From DASPKT01 sp035626475 (lineage in GTDB: Bacteria > Pseudomonadota > Alphaproteobacteria > Azospirillales > Azospirillaceae), in assembly GCA_035626475.1 (NCBI GenBank), contig DASPNP010000063.1, positions 62,001 to 126,000 of the forward strand: a stretch of 64,000 nucleotides of DNA. Reading direction: 5' to 3'. Within the stretch, counting starts at the first letter, position 1. The number at the start of each line of letters is the position of its first letter. A program made the translations under genes and the position numbers. Under the pieces are notes generated by a model. That model did no database searches. It worked only from the letters and a program-made list of their open reading frames with translations, and was not told the DNA's origin. Positions 22,054 through 29,547 of this stretch are shown here, piece after piece.

Positions 22054-22926
22054 ATGATCTCCAAGATCGGTGTCATCGGTGCCGGCCAGATGGGCAGCGG
22101 CATCGCCCATGTCTGCGCCATGGCCGGGTACGACGTCCGGATGAGCGACATCAACCCGGAGGCCCTGGCCCGCGCGGTCCAGGGCATCGGGAAGAATCTC
22201 GACCGGCAGATCCAGAAGGGCAAGTGCACCCAGGCGGAGCGCGACGCCGCGCTCGCCCGGATCAGCACCGGTTCCGACCTGGCGCTGCTGGGCGACTGCG
22301 ATTTCGTCGTCGAGGCCGCCACCGAGAGCGAGGAGGTCAAGCGGTCGATCTTCAAGCAGCTGGTGCCGCACCTGAAGCCGGACGCGCTGGTGGCGACGAA
22401 CACCTCGTCGATCTCCATCACGCGCCTGGCCGCCTGCACCGACCGGCCGCACAAGTTCATGGGCATGCACTTCATGAACCCGGTGCCGGTGATGCAGCTG
22501 GTGGAGCTGATCCGCGGCATCGCCACCGACGAGGACACCTTCAACCAGGTCCGCGAGCTGACGCTGAAGCTGGGCAAGACCGCCGCCGTGGCGGAGGACT
22601 TCCCGGCCTTCATCGTGAACCGCATCCTGCTGCCGATGATCAACGAGGCCATCTACACCCTCTATGAGGGCGTGGGCGGGGTCGAGGCGATCGACACGGC
22701 GCTGAAGCTGGGCGCCAACCACCCGATGGGTCCGCTGGAGCTGGCGGACTTCATCGGCCTGGACACCTGCCTGTCCATCATGCAGGTGCTCTATGAGGGC
22801 CTGGCGGACAGCAAGTACCGGCCGTGCCCGCTGCTGGTGAAGTATGTCGAGGCCGGCTGGCTGGGCCGCAAGGTCGGCCGCGGCTTCTATGACTATTCGG
22901 GCGAGGTCCCGCGCCCGACGCGCTGA
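22054..22926 (+). CDS. hbd: 3-hydroxybutyryl-CoA dehydrogenase
   Basis: This enzyme interconverts 3-hydroxybutyryl-CoA and acetoacetyl-CoA with NAD(P). The 290-residue protein has the Rossmann motif G9-A-G11-QM-G14, the block ATNTSSISITRLA, and the family signature HFMNPVPVMQLVELI. The C-terminal domain includes NRILLPMINEAIYTL and ends GRKVGRGFYDYSG. Its place after etfBA is common in alphaproteobacteria and links it to short-chain fatty acid or polyhydroxybutyrate metabolism. A clear terminator follows at 22955-22980. Confidence 0.94.
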   Translation: MISKIGVIGAGQMGSGIAHVCAMAGYDVRMSDINPEALARAVQGIGKNLDRQIQKGKCTQAERDAALARISTGSDLALLGDCDFVVEAATESEEVKRSIFKQLVPHLKPDALVATNTSSISITRLAACTDRPHKFMGMHFMNPVPVMQLVELIRGIATDEDTFNQVRELTLKLGKTAAVAEDFPAFIVNRILLPMINEAIYTLYEGVGGVEAIDTALKLGANHPMGPLELADFIGLDTCLSIMQVLYEGLADSKYRPCPLLVKYVEAGWLGRKVGRGFYDYSGEVPRPTR

Positions 22927-22954
22927 GTCTGGCCGTACAACGCCCCGAAGATCG

Positions 22955-22980
22955 AGGCCCGCCCGACGGCGGGCCTTTTT
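22955..22980 (+). terminator. Rho-independent terminator after hbd
   Basis: A 9-bp perfect stem, AGGCCCGCC with GGCGGGCCT, closes a CGAC loop and runs into TTTTTCTTT. It lies 28 bp past the hbd stop and would end the etfBA-hbd transcript. Confidence 0.9.
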
Positions 22981-23131
22981 CTTTACCACCGCGCCGGAAG
23001 TTCTACCCGCCCTTATGAACTTAGGCCGAAAGGGCCAAGTCGCCCTGGCGTCCGGCAGAAGCTGTGTTACGCTTCGATTACCATGCGACGCCTTGGACCG
23101 GGGCGAGTATTGGTAAACGAGGGGTTAATTC

Positions 23132-23860
23132 ATGCGGGCGCGGGTCCTGACGACCCTTCTCCTCTTGGCGCTGACGGCCGGGCAGGCCGCTGCGGCACCC
23201 CGCCTGCTGCTTCTGACCGAGGAGAACCCGCCCTTCAACCATACCGATCCCGCCACGGGCCGGCTGAGCGGGGCGGTGACCGAGATCCTGCGGATGGTGT
23301 TCGAGCGGGCGGGCGTGGCCTACGACATGCAGGTCCATCCCTGGGCGCGCTCCTACAAGATGGCGCAGACGGCGCCCGACACCTGCGTCTTCGGCACCAA
23401 CCGCACGCCAGACCGCGAGGCGCTGTTCGCCTGGATCGGGCCGCTGGCGGAAGGGGGCTGGGTGCTGTTCGCCCGCGCCGACTGGCCGGTGGAGATCAAG
23501 AGCCTAGAGGACGCCAAGCGCCACACCATCGCCGTCCAGGCCGGCAACGCGCTGGAGAAGCACCTGACCGACCTGGGCGGCTTCACGCTGGAGCCGGTCA
23601 GCCCGCGGGTGAACTTCAAGATGCTGGCCGGCGGCCGCTTCGACCTGGTGGCGACCGGCCTGCTGAACGGCCAGCTTCAGGCCAAGGCGGCCGGGGTGCC
23701 GGTGAAGGTGGTGCAGACGCTGACCGGGGCCGACATCAGCCTCGCCTGCCATCCCCAGACCGACGGGGCCGTGTTGGCCCGGCTCCAGAAGTCGCTGGAG
23801 GACCTCAGGGCCGAGGGCGCGGTCCAGGCCATCCTGTCGGGCATGAAGCCGGTCATGTGA
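23132..23860 (+). CDS. Periplasmic solute-binding protein, SBP family 3
   Basis: This 242-residue secreted protein has an N-terminal signal peptide (about 1-22, MRARVLTTLLLLALTAGQAAAA). The fold is that of the family 3 amino-acid-type binding proteins: LLLLTEENPPFNH at the start, GAVTEILRMVFERAGVAYDMQVHPWARSYKMAQ, and DRGEALF-like FAWIGPL. The hinge regions RFDLVATG and IAVQAGNALEKHL are also typical. No permease or ATPase gene is nearby, so it may be an orphan binding protein. In proteobacteria many such orphans bind amino acids or related acids of unknown type. Its 3' end overlaps the convergent nsrR gene by 8 bp. Confidence 0.85.
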   Translation: MRARVLTTLLLLALTAGQAAAAPRLLLLTEENPPFNHTDPATGRLSGAVTEILRMVFERAGVAYDMQVHPWARSYKMAQTAPDTCVFGTNRTPDREALFAWIGPLAEGGWVLFARADWPVEIKSLEDAKRHTIAVQAGNALEKHLTDLGGFTLEPVSPRVNFKMLAGGRFDLVATGLLNGQLQAKAAGVPVKVVQTLTGADISLACHPQTDGAVLARLQKSLEDLRAEGAVQAILSGMKPVM

Positions 23861-24332
23861 GGGCCGGTTCGGCCACTGCGGGGGCGGCGGGCGCGTCGGG
23901 CAACGGCACGCCCAGCCGCGCCGCCATAGCCGCCGCAGGCCCCATCAGGTCGGCCAGGGTGTAGCGGTCCAGCACCGCCAGGAAGGCCGCCAGCGCCTCG
24001 TCCAGCACCCCCTGCAGGGTGCAGGCGCCGGAGATCGGGCACTTCCCGTCCGGGCTGAAGCATTCCACCAGCACCATGTCCTCCTCGGTGCGGCGCACCA
24101 CCTCGCCCACGCCCAGATCGGCCGCGGGGCGGGCCAGCGCCAGCCCGCCATTGCGGCCGCGCACCGTGCGGACGAAACCGAACAGCCCGAGCCGGTGCAC
24201 CACCTTCATCAGGTGGTTCTCGGAGATGCCGTAGGCCCCGGCGATCTCGCGGATGGAGCAGAGCCGGTCCGGGCGCAGGCCCAGATAGAGCAGGACCCGC
24301 AGCGAATAGTCCGTCTGGACGGTGAGGCGCAT
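23853..24332 (-). CDS. nsrR: Rrf2-family nitric oxide-sensing repressor
   Basis: NsrR represses NO-detoxification genes until NO attacks its Fe-S cluster. The 159-residue protein has an N-terminal winged helix (IREIAGAYGISENHLMKVVHRLG at about 28-50). The three cluster cysteines are Cys91, Cys98 and Cys104 (CX6CX5C), and Asp8, a known cluster ligand in some NsrR proteins, is present. ATG 24332 gives the exact family N-terminus (MRLTVQTDYSLR); a start 33 bp earlier was rejected. It is divergent from hmp, with an NsrR box between them, so autoregulation is likely. IscR was considered, but the cysteine spacing and the hmp neighbour favour NsrR. Confidence 0.93.
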   Translation of the reverse strand: MRLTVQTDYSLRVLLYLGLRPDRLCSIREIAGAYGISENHLMKVVHRLGLFGFVRTVRGRNGGLALARPAADLGVGEVVRRTEEDMVLVECFSPDGKCPISGACTLQGVLDEALAAFLAVLDRYTLADLMGPAAAMAARLGVPLPDAPAAPAVAEPALT

Positions 24333-24371
24333 GGCGTTGGAAATCCGCAAGAATCGACACCCCATGTTTCA

Positions 24372-24394
24372 AAGATGTACCGCTTGTTCATCTT
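24372..24394. promoter_or_regulatory. NsrR operator between nsrR and hmp
   Basis: AAGATG (24372-24377) and CATCTT (24389-24394) are perfect inverted half-sites with the 11-bp spacing of the NsrR consensus AAGATG-N11-CATCTT. It lies 40 bp before nsrR and 54 bp before hmp. A second, weaker match (24409-24431, right half ATACATCTT intact) lies 37 bp further toward hmp. Confidence 0.88.
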
Positions 24395-24412
24395 TAAGGG
24401 GTGCCGTATAGA
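24384..24412 (+). promoter_or_regulatory. Sigma-70-type promoter of hmp, overlapped by the NsrR box
   Basis: TTGTTC (24384-24389) and TATAGA (24407-24412) are separated by 17 bp. The -35 element lies inside the NsrR operator, so bound repressor would block polymerase. The predicted start point is about 30 bp before ATG 24448. Confidence 0.65.
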
Positions 24413-24447
24413 GGCCCCAACGATACATCTTTCGAGGGGGTTATTCC

Positions 24448-25665
24448 ATGTTCAGTGCCGACACCGCCGCCACCGTCAAGGCCACCGTTCCGCTGCTGCG
24501 CGCGCACGGGCTGGACGTCACCCGCCGCCTCTACGAGATCCTGTTCCAGGAACCGGCCGTGAAGGCCTTCTTCAACCAGTCGCACCAGGGCCCCGACGGC
24601 GGCCAGCCCAAGGCGCTGGCGGCGGCCGTGCTGGCCTATGCCGAGAACATCGACAATCCCGGCGTGCTGCTGCCGGCGGTGGAGCGCATCGCCCACCGGC
24701 ACGTCTCGATGAACGTGCAGCCCGAGCATTACGCCATCGTCGGCCGCGCCATCCTGCAGGCGATCAAGGACGTGGCCGGCAACGCCGCCACCCCCGCCGT
24801 CCTGGCCGCCTGGGGCGAGGCCTACCAGTGGCTGGCCGATGTGCTGAGCGGCCGCGAGAACGCGCTCTACCGCGAGACCGCGAGCAAGACCGGCGGCTGG
24901 CTGGGCTGGCGCCGCTTCGTGGTGGAGCGGGTCGAGGCCGAGAGCGCGGAGATCGCGTCGGTGTACCTGCGCCCGCGCGACGGCGGCCCGGTCGCCGACT
25001 ATCTGCCCGGCCAGTATGTCGGGCTTCGGGCCGAGGTGCCGGGCCACGGCCAAGCGGTGCGCAACTACAGCCTGTCGCGGGCCCCCAGGGGCGGCGCCTA
25101 CCGCATCAGCGTGAAGCGCCACGGGCTGGTCTCCGGCTGGCTGCACGCCCAGGCGCCGGGCGCCGAGGTCGAGCTGCTGGCCCCCGCCGGCGAGTTCCAC
25201 CTGCGCCCGGACCAGCAGCGCCCGGTGGTGCTGCTGTCCTCGGGCGTCGGGCTGACGCCGCTCTACGCCATGCTGGAGAGCATTGCCGAGCAGCGGCCGG
25301 GGCTGAAGGCCTGGTACGTCCACGGCGCCCGCGACGGCCGCCACCACGCCCTGCGCGCCGCCGTCCGCGCCATCGAGGAGCGCTGCCCGAACGTCACCGC
25401 CGTGACCTTCTACTCCCGCCCGCACGCCGACGACGTGCCGGGGCGCGACTACGACGTGGCGGGCCGGATCGATCCGGCCTGGCTGGCCCGCACCCTGCCG
25501 CTCGACGCCTGCGACATCTTCGTCTGCGGCCCGTCCGGCTTCATGGCGGACATGGTGAACGGCCTGACCGCCCACGGCATCGCCCCCGACCGCATCCGCC
25601 ACGAGTTCTTCGGCCCCACCGCCGACCTCGCGGCCCCGGCCGCGGCGGCGATGGCGGCGGAGTGA
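24448..25665 (+). CDS. hmp: Flavohemoglobin, nitric oxide dioxygenase
   Basis: Hmp oxidises NO to nitrate with O2 and NAD(P)H in the cytoplasm. The 405-residue protein has the N-terminal globin domain (about 1-135) with proximal His85 and the distal and support residues Tyr29, Gln53 and Tyr95, at the same numbers as in E. coli Hmp. The FAD domain follows (about 150-255, with RNYSLSRAP as the flavin motif). The NAD domain comes next (about 260-395, with SSGVGLTPLYAML and CGPSGFM). It is divergent from nsrR, with the shared operator overlapping its promoter, which predicts induction by NO. The gene converges on a tlpA-like gene across repeat RF2-a. Confidence 0.96.
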   Translation: MFSADTAATVKATVPLLRAHGLDVTRRLYEILFQEPAVKAFFNQSHQGPDGGQPKALAAAVLAYAENIDNPGVLLPAVERIAHRHVSMNVQPEHYAIVGRAILQAIKDVAGNAATPAVLAAWGEAYQWLADVLSGRENALYRETASKTGGWLGWRRFVVERVEAESAEIASVYLRPRDGGPVADYLPGQYVGLRAEVPGHGQAVRNYSLSRAPRGGAYRISVKRHGLVSGWLHAQAPGAEVELLAPAGEFHLRPDQQRPVVLLSSGVGLTPLYAMLESIAEQRPGLKAWYVHGARDGRHHALRAAVRAIEERCPNVTAVTFYSRPHADDVPGRDYDVAGRIDPAWLARTLPLDACDIFVCGPSGFMADMVNGLTAHGIAPDRIRHEFFGPTADLAAPAAAAMAAE

Positions 25666-25690
25666 CGGGATCGGGGCTGGAACGGGGTGC

Positions 25691-25808
25691 GTGCTTCGAC
25701 AAGCTCAGCATGAGGAAAGGGGTGCGCTAGGCACTCCTGATTCCGTGCAAGCAAGCTCGGCTGGGAGCAGTAACAACCTCCTCAGCCTGAGCCTGTCGAA
25801 GGCCGCAC
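25691..25808. repeat. 118-bp palindromic repeat, family RF2, copy a
   Basis: The ends form an imperfect inverted repeat: GTGCTTCGACAAGCTCAGCA at the left, and CAGCCTGAGCCTGTCGAAGG then CCGCACC at the right. Repeats with the core CTTCGACAAGCTCAG are dispersed in many proteobacteria. This copy fills the junction between the convergent hmp and tlpA-like genes. It contains a single AGCCT and serves as the empty-site reference for copy b at 49366-49570. Confidence 0.8.
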
Positions 25809-25821
25809 CCCGGCAGCCGCC

Positions 25822-26388
25822 CTACTTCAGATGGTACCGGATAAGCGCCGCCGCCTCGGGACCGGCCCAGTCGGCGGCGCCTTCGATCCGGCCGAGCACG
25901 CGGCCCTCGCGGTCGATCAGCAGGCTGGTCGGCAGGCCGCGCGGCTTCAGGGTCCGCATCGCCCCGCTCTTGGGGTCGAGCCAGATGCCCAAATTCTTGA
26001 GGCCGGCCTTCTCGTAGAAGGGCCGCACCACGCCGGCGCCGCCGCGGTCCAGCGACAGGGCCAACACCTGGAAGCCCTCGCCGCCCAGCTCGGCCTGCAG
26101 CCTGTCCAGCGCCGGCATCTCCTTGACGCAGGGCGCGCACCAGGTGGCCCAGAGGTTCAGCAGCACCAGCTTGCCCCTGAAGTCCGCCAGCGTGGCGGGC
26201 TTGCCGTCCGCGTCCATGAAGATCAGCTCGGGCGCCGGCTCCGGCGTCGCGGCGGGCTCGTAGGCGCCGATCTCGCCCTTGAAGGCGGGCGGCTCGGCCA
26301 GGACCGTTCCGGAAGAAACGAAGAAAATCAGGCCTGCGGCCATTCCCACCGTTGCGAGCCGCCGGAAAATCGCCATTCTTCCGCTCAT
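25822..26388 (-). CDS. TlpA-like periplasmic thioredoxin
   Basis: This is a 188-residue membrane-tethered or secreted thioredoxin-fold protein. An N-terminal hydrophobic segment (about 9-31) acts as signal or anchor. The redox motif is W83-C84-A-P-C87 in LLNLWATWCAPCVKEMPAL, and the cis-proline strand is RGLPTSLLID. TlpA/ResA-type proteins reduce cytochrome c or copper-centre cysteines. The divergent placement beside argH is a recurrent alphaproteobacterial feature but has no clear functional basis. It ends against repeat RF2-a. Confidence 0.9.
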   Translation of the reverse strand: MSGRMAIFRRLATVGMAAGLIFFVSSGTVLAEPPAFKGEIGAYEPAATPEPAPELIFMDADGKPATLADFRGKLVLLNLWATWCAPCVKEMPALDRLQAELGGEGFQVLALSLDRGGAGVVRPFYEKAGLKNLGIWLDPKSGAMRTLKPRGLPTSLLIDREGRVLGRIEGAADWAGPEAAALIRYHLK

Positions 26389-26440
26389 CCTTTCGAAGTG
26401 CCTGGGGCGTGGCCCCGGCTATAGCTGTTGCGCCGGTGCC

Positions 26441-27877
26441 ATGACGTCAACCGACAATAACGCCGACAAGATGACGCGCCCCGCCGAGGGGACGCGCTCC
26501 GCCAACGGGCTCTGGGGCGGCCGCTTCGCTCGCGGCCCGTCGGAGATCATGGAGCGCATCAACGCCTCCATCGGCTTCGACCAGCGGCTCTGGGCGGAGG
26601 ACATCCAGGGCTCCAAGGCGCATGCCGCCATGCTGGCCGCCCAGGGCATCATCGCCCGCGCCGACGCCGACGCCATCATCGACGGGCTGGAGAGGGTCGC
26701 GGCCGAGATCCGCGAGGGCCGCTTTGCCTTCAGCACGGCGCTGGAGGACATCCACATGAATGTGGAGTCCCGGCTGAAGGAGCTGATCGGCGAGCCCGCC
26801 GGCCGGCTGCACACAGCGCGCTCCCGCAACGACCAGGTGGCGACCGACTTCAAGCTCTGGGTCCGCAACGCGCTGGACCGGCTGGACCGCGACCTGCGCG
26901 AGCTGCAGGCGGCGCTGATCGAGCAGGCGGAGCGGCACGCCGGCACCATCATGCCGGGCTTCACCCATCTGCAGACCGCCCAGCCCGTGACCTTCGGCCA
27001 CCATCTGCTGGCCTATGTCGAGATGCTGGGCCGTGACCGGGGCCGCGCCCGCGACGCCCGGGCCCGCCTCAACGAGTGCCCGCTGGGCTCCGCCGCCCTG
27101 GCTGGCACGCCCTACCCGATCGACCGGCACATGACCGCCGAGGCGCTCGGCTTCGACCGGCCGACGGCGAACTCGCTGGATGCCGTGTCCGACCGCGACT
27201 TCGCGCTGGAGTACCTGGCCGCCGCCGCCATCTGCGCCATGCACCTGTCGCGGCTGGCCGACGAGATCGTGCTCTGGTGCACGGCGCAGTTCCGCTTCAT
27301 CCGCCTGTCCGACGCCTTCACGTCGGGCAGCTCGATCATGCCGCAGAAGAAGAACCCGGACGCGGCGGAGCTGGTGCGCGCCAAGATCGGCCGGATCACC
27401 GGCGCGCTGAACGGGCTGCTGACCGTGATGAAGGGCCTGCCGCTGGCCTATTCCAAGGACATGCAGGAGGACAAGGAGCCGGTGTTCGAGGCCGACGACA
27501 CCATCGCCCTCTGCCTCGCCGCCATGACCGGCATGATCAGGGACATGCAGCCCGATCCCGCCGCCATGCTGCGGGCGACCGAGGCGGGATTCCCCACCGC
27601 CACCGACCTCGCGGACTGGCTGGTGCGCCGGGGCGGCCTGCCCTTCCGCGAGGCGCACCATGTGACGGGGCGGGTGGTGAAGCTGGCGGAGGAGCGGGGC
27701 TGCGGCCTGGCCGACCTGCCGCTGGACGCGATGCGCTCGGTCGATCCCCGCATCACCGACGATGTCTATCCGGTGCTGGCGCTGCAGGCGTCGGTCGACA
27801 GCCGGACCAGTTTCGGCGGCACGGCGCCCGCGCGGGTGCGCGAGGCCGTGGCCGCCGCCAAGGAGCGTTTCCTGTGA
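26441..27877 (+). CDS. argH: Argininosuccinate lyase
   Basis: ArgH splits argininosuccinate into arginine and fumarate, the last step of arginine synthesis. The 478-residue protein starts with a roughly 25-residue leader, then LWGGRFARGPSEIMERINASIGFD. The catalytic serine loop GSSIMPQKKNPD is the family signature. The HTARSRNDQVATDF and HLQTAQPVTFGHH blocks are also intact. ATG 26441 was chosen over upstream in-frame codons because it starts close to the conserved region and leaves room for the divergent tlpA promoter. The stop overlaps the lipoprotein start (GTGA), making argH, the lipoprotein and lysA one tight operon. Confidence 0.96.
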   Translation: MTSTDNNADKMTRPAEGTRSANGLWGGRFARGPSEIMERINASIGFDQRLWAEDIQGSKAHAAMLAAQGIIARADADAIIDGLERVAAEIREGRFAFSTALEDIHMNVESRLKELIGEPAGRLHTARSRNDQVATDFKLWVRNALDRLDRDLRELQAALIEQAERHAGTIMPGFTHLQTAQPVTFGHHLLAYVEMLGRDRGRARDARARLNECPLGSAALAGTPYPIDRHMTAEALGFDRPTANSLDAVSDRDFALEYLAAAAICAMHLSRLADEIVLWCTAQFRFIRLSDAFTSGSSIMPQKKNPDAAELVRAKIGRITGALNGLLTVMKGLPLAYSKDMQEDKEPVFEADDTIALCLAAMTGMIRDMQPDPAAMLRATEAGFPTATDLADWLVRRGGLPFREAHHVTGRVVKLAEERGCGLADLPLDAMRSVDPRITDDVYPVLALQASVDSRTSFGGTAPARVREAVAAAKERFL

Positions 27878-28176
27878 AGCCGACCAGAGTCCTGATCCTG
27901 GCGCTGGCCGCCGCCCCGCTGCTGCTGGCCGGCTGCGGCAAGAAGCCGGACTTCCCCCTGCCGCCGCAGGGCCGCGAGGCCGACAGCTTCCCGCGCCGCT
28001 ACCCCGATCCGGGCCTGGACCCGCAGCCGGGCGTGCAGAACGCGCCGGCCCCCTCCAACGTGGTCGGCGGCCCCGCCGGCACGCCAAAGCCCGAGGCGGC
28101 GCCCAAGCCCGTGACCACCACGCCCGAGACCGCCCCCAGCGTTCCCGCCGGCACCAACAACCCGGGTACGCCGTGA
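27874..28176 (+). CDS. Small proline-rich lipoprotein
   Basis: This 100-residue protein has a lipoprotein signal (residues 1-20) ending in the lipobox LLAGC with acylated Cys21. The next residues, GKKPDFPLPPQGREADSFPRRYPDP, resemble the short LptM-like lipoproteins found between argH and lysA in many bacteria. The rest is Pro/Ala/Thr-rich and probably disordered. LptM in E. coli assists LPS transport assembly, but whether this one does is inference. The GTG start at 27874 overlaps the argH stop by 4 bp, and the TGA stop overlaps the lysA ATG by 1 bp. It has been easy to miss because of its size and GTG start. Confidence 0.85.
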   Translation: MKPTRVLILALAAAPLLLAGCGKKPDFPLPPQGREADSFPRRYPDPGLDPQPGVQNAPAPSNVVGGPAGTPKPEAAPKPVTTTPETAPSVPAGTNNPGTP

Positions 28177-29498
28177 TGAGCGCCGCCGTGACCGCCATGC
28201 CCGCCGACGCCCCGGCTACCCCCGCCCTGCCCGTCGAGGGCGCCTTCGCCTACCGCGACGGCGTGCTGTCGGCCGAGGGCGTGCCGCTCACCACCATCGC
28301 GCGCGAGGTCGGCACCCCCGTCTATGTCTATGCCGCCGGGCGGCTGCGCCGGAACTACCGCGCCTATGCCGACGCCTTCGGCCCGGACGTCGGTATCTGC
28401 TACGCGCTGAAGGCGAATTCGAACCAGTCGGTCATCCGGGTGCTGGCGGAACAGGGCGCCGGCGCCGACGTGGTCTCGGGCGGCGAGCTGCAGCGGGCGC
28501 TGCGGGCCGGCGTGCCCGCCGCGAAGATCGTCTTCTCCGGCGTCGGCAAGAGCGACGGCGAGATCGCCCAGGCGCTCGCGGCCGGCATCCACCAGATCAA
28601 TGTCGAGAGCGTGCCCGAGCTGCACGCCGTCTCGCGCGTCGCCTCCGGCATGGGCGCCACGGCCGAGGTGGCGCTGCGCGTCAACCCGGACGTGGATGCC
28701 GGGACGCACGGCAAGATCTCCACCGGCCGCAAGGAGGACAAGTTCGGCATCGACTTCGCCCATACGGGCGAGGTCTACGCCATGGCCGCCTCCCTGCCCG
28801 GCGTGAAGCCCGTCGGCATCGCCGTCCATATCGGCTCGCAGCTGCTGAAGACCGCGCCCTACCGCGCCGCCTATGGCCGCCTGGCCGAGTTGGTGCGCGC
28901 CATCCGCGCCGACGGGCAGACCATCACACGGCTCGACCTCGGCGGCGGGCTGGGCGTGCCCTACCGGGGCGAGCCGGCGCCCGACCATCGGGAGCTGGCG
29001 GCGATCGTGCGCGAGACGGTGGGCGGGCTCGGCTGCGCCCTGACGCTGGAGCCCGGCCGGTCGCTGGTGGCGGACGCCGGCGTGCTGCTGGCCGGCGTCG
29101 TCTTCGTGAAGGAGGGGCTGCACCGCCGCTTCCTGATCGTCGACGCCGCCATGAACGACCTCATCCGCCCCGCCATGTACGACGCTTGGCATACCATCGT
29201 GCCGGTGGCCGAACCCTCCGCCGATACCCCCCTTTTCCCGATGGACGTGGTGGGGCCCGTGTGCGAGACCGGCGATACCTTCGCCCGCCAGCGCGAGATG
29301 CCGCCGATCCCGGCGGGCGGGCTGGTGGCCTTCCTGACGGCCGGGGCGTATGGTGCGGTCATGGCGTCCAGCTACAACACCCGCGCGTTGATACCCGAGG
29401 TGCTGGTCGACGGCGACCGCTGGGCGGTGGTCCGCCGCCGCCCCAGCCTGGACGAGATGCTGGCGCTGGAAAGCGCGCCGGCCTGGATGGGCGCGTAG
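28176..29498 (+). CDS. lysA: Diaminopimelate decarboxylase
   Basis: LysA decarboxylates meso-diaminopimelate to lysine using PLP. The 440-residue protein has the alanine racemase-type barrel, with the PLP lysine Lys79 in ICYALKANSN and LDLGGGLGVPY in the phosphate-binding region. The substrate-binding stretch is LEPGRSLVADAGVLL. The C-terminal GPVCETGDTFARQREMP includes the active-site cysteine. ATG 28176 overlaps the lipoprotein stop as TGATG. The argH-lipoprotein-lysA order is widespread and suggests co-regulation, though nothing in the sequence shows the mechanism. Confidence 0.96.
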   Translation: MSAAVTAMPADAPATPALPVEGAFAYRDGVLSAEGVPLTTIAREVGTPVYVYAAGRLRRNYRAYADAFGPDVGICYALKANSNQSVIRVLAEQGAGADVVSGGELQRALRAGVPAAKIVFSGVGKSDGEIAQALAAGIHQINVESVPELHAVSRVASGMGATAEVALRVNPDVDAGTHGKISTGRKEDKFGIDFAHTGEVYAMAASLPGVKPVGIAVHIGSQLLKTAPYRAAYGRLAELVRAIRADGQTITRLDLGGGLGVPYRGEPAPDHRELAAIVRETVGGLGCALTLEPGRSLVADAGVLLAGVVFVKEGLHRRFLIVDAAMNDLIRPAMYDAWHTIVPVAEPSADTPLFPMDVVGPVCETGDTFARQREMPPIPAGGLVAFLTAGAYGAVMASSYNTRALIPEVLVDGDRWAVVRRRPSLDEMLALESAPAWMGA

Positions 29499-29547
29499 GG
29501 GTTCCCATATCAGGGGAGACCCCGACCGTCCCGGAGGAGGGAAGCGT

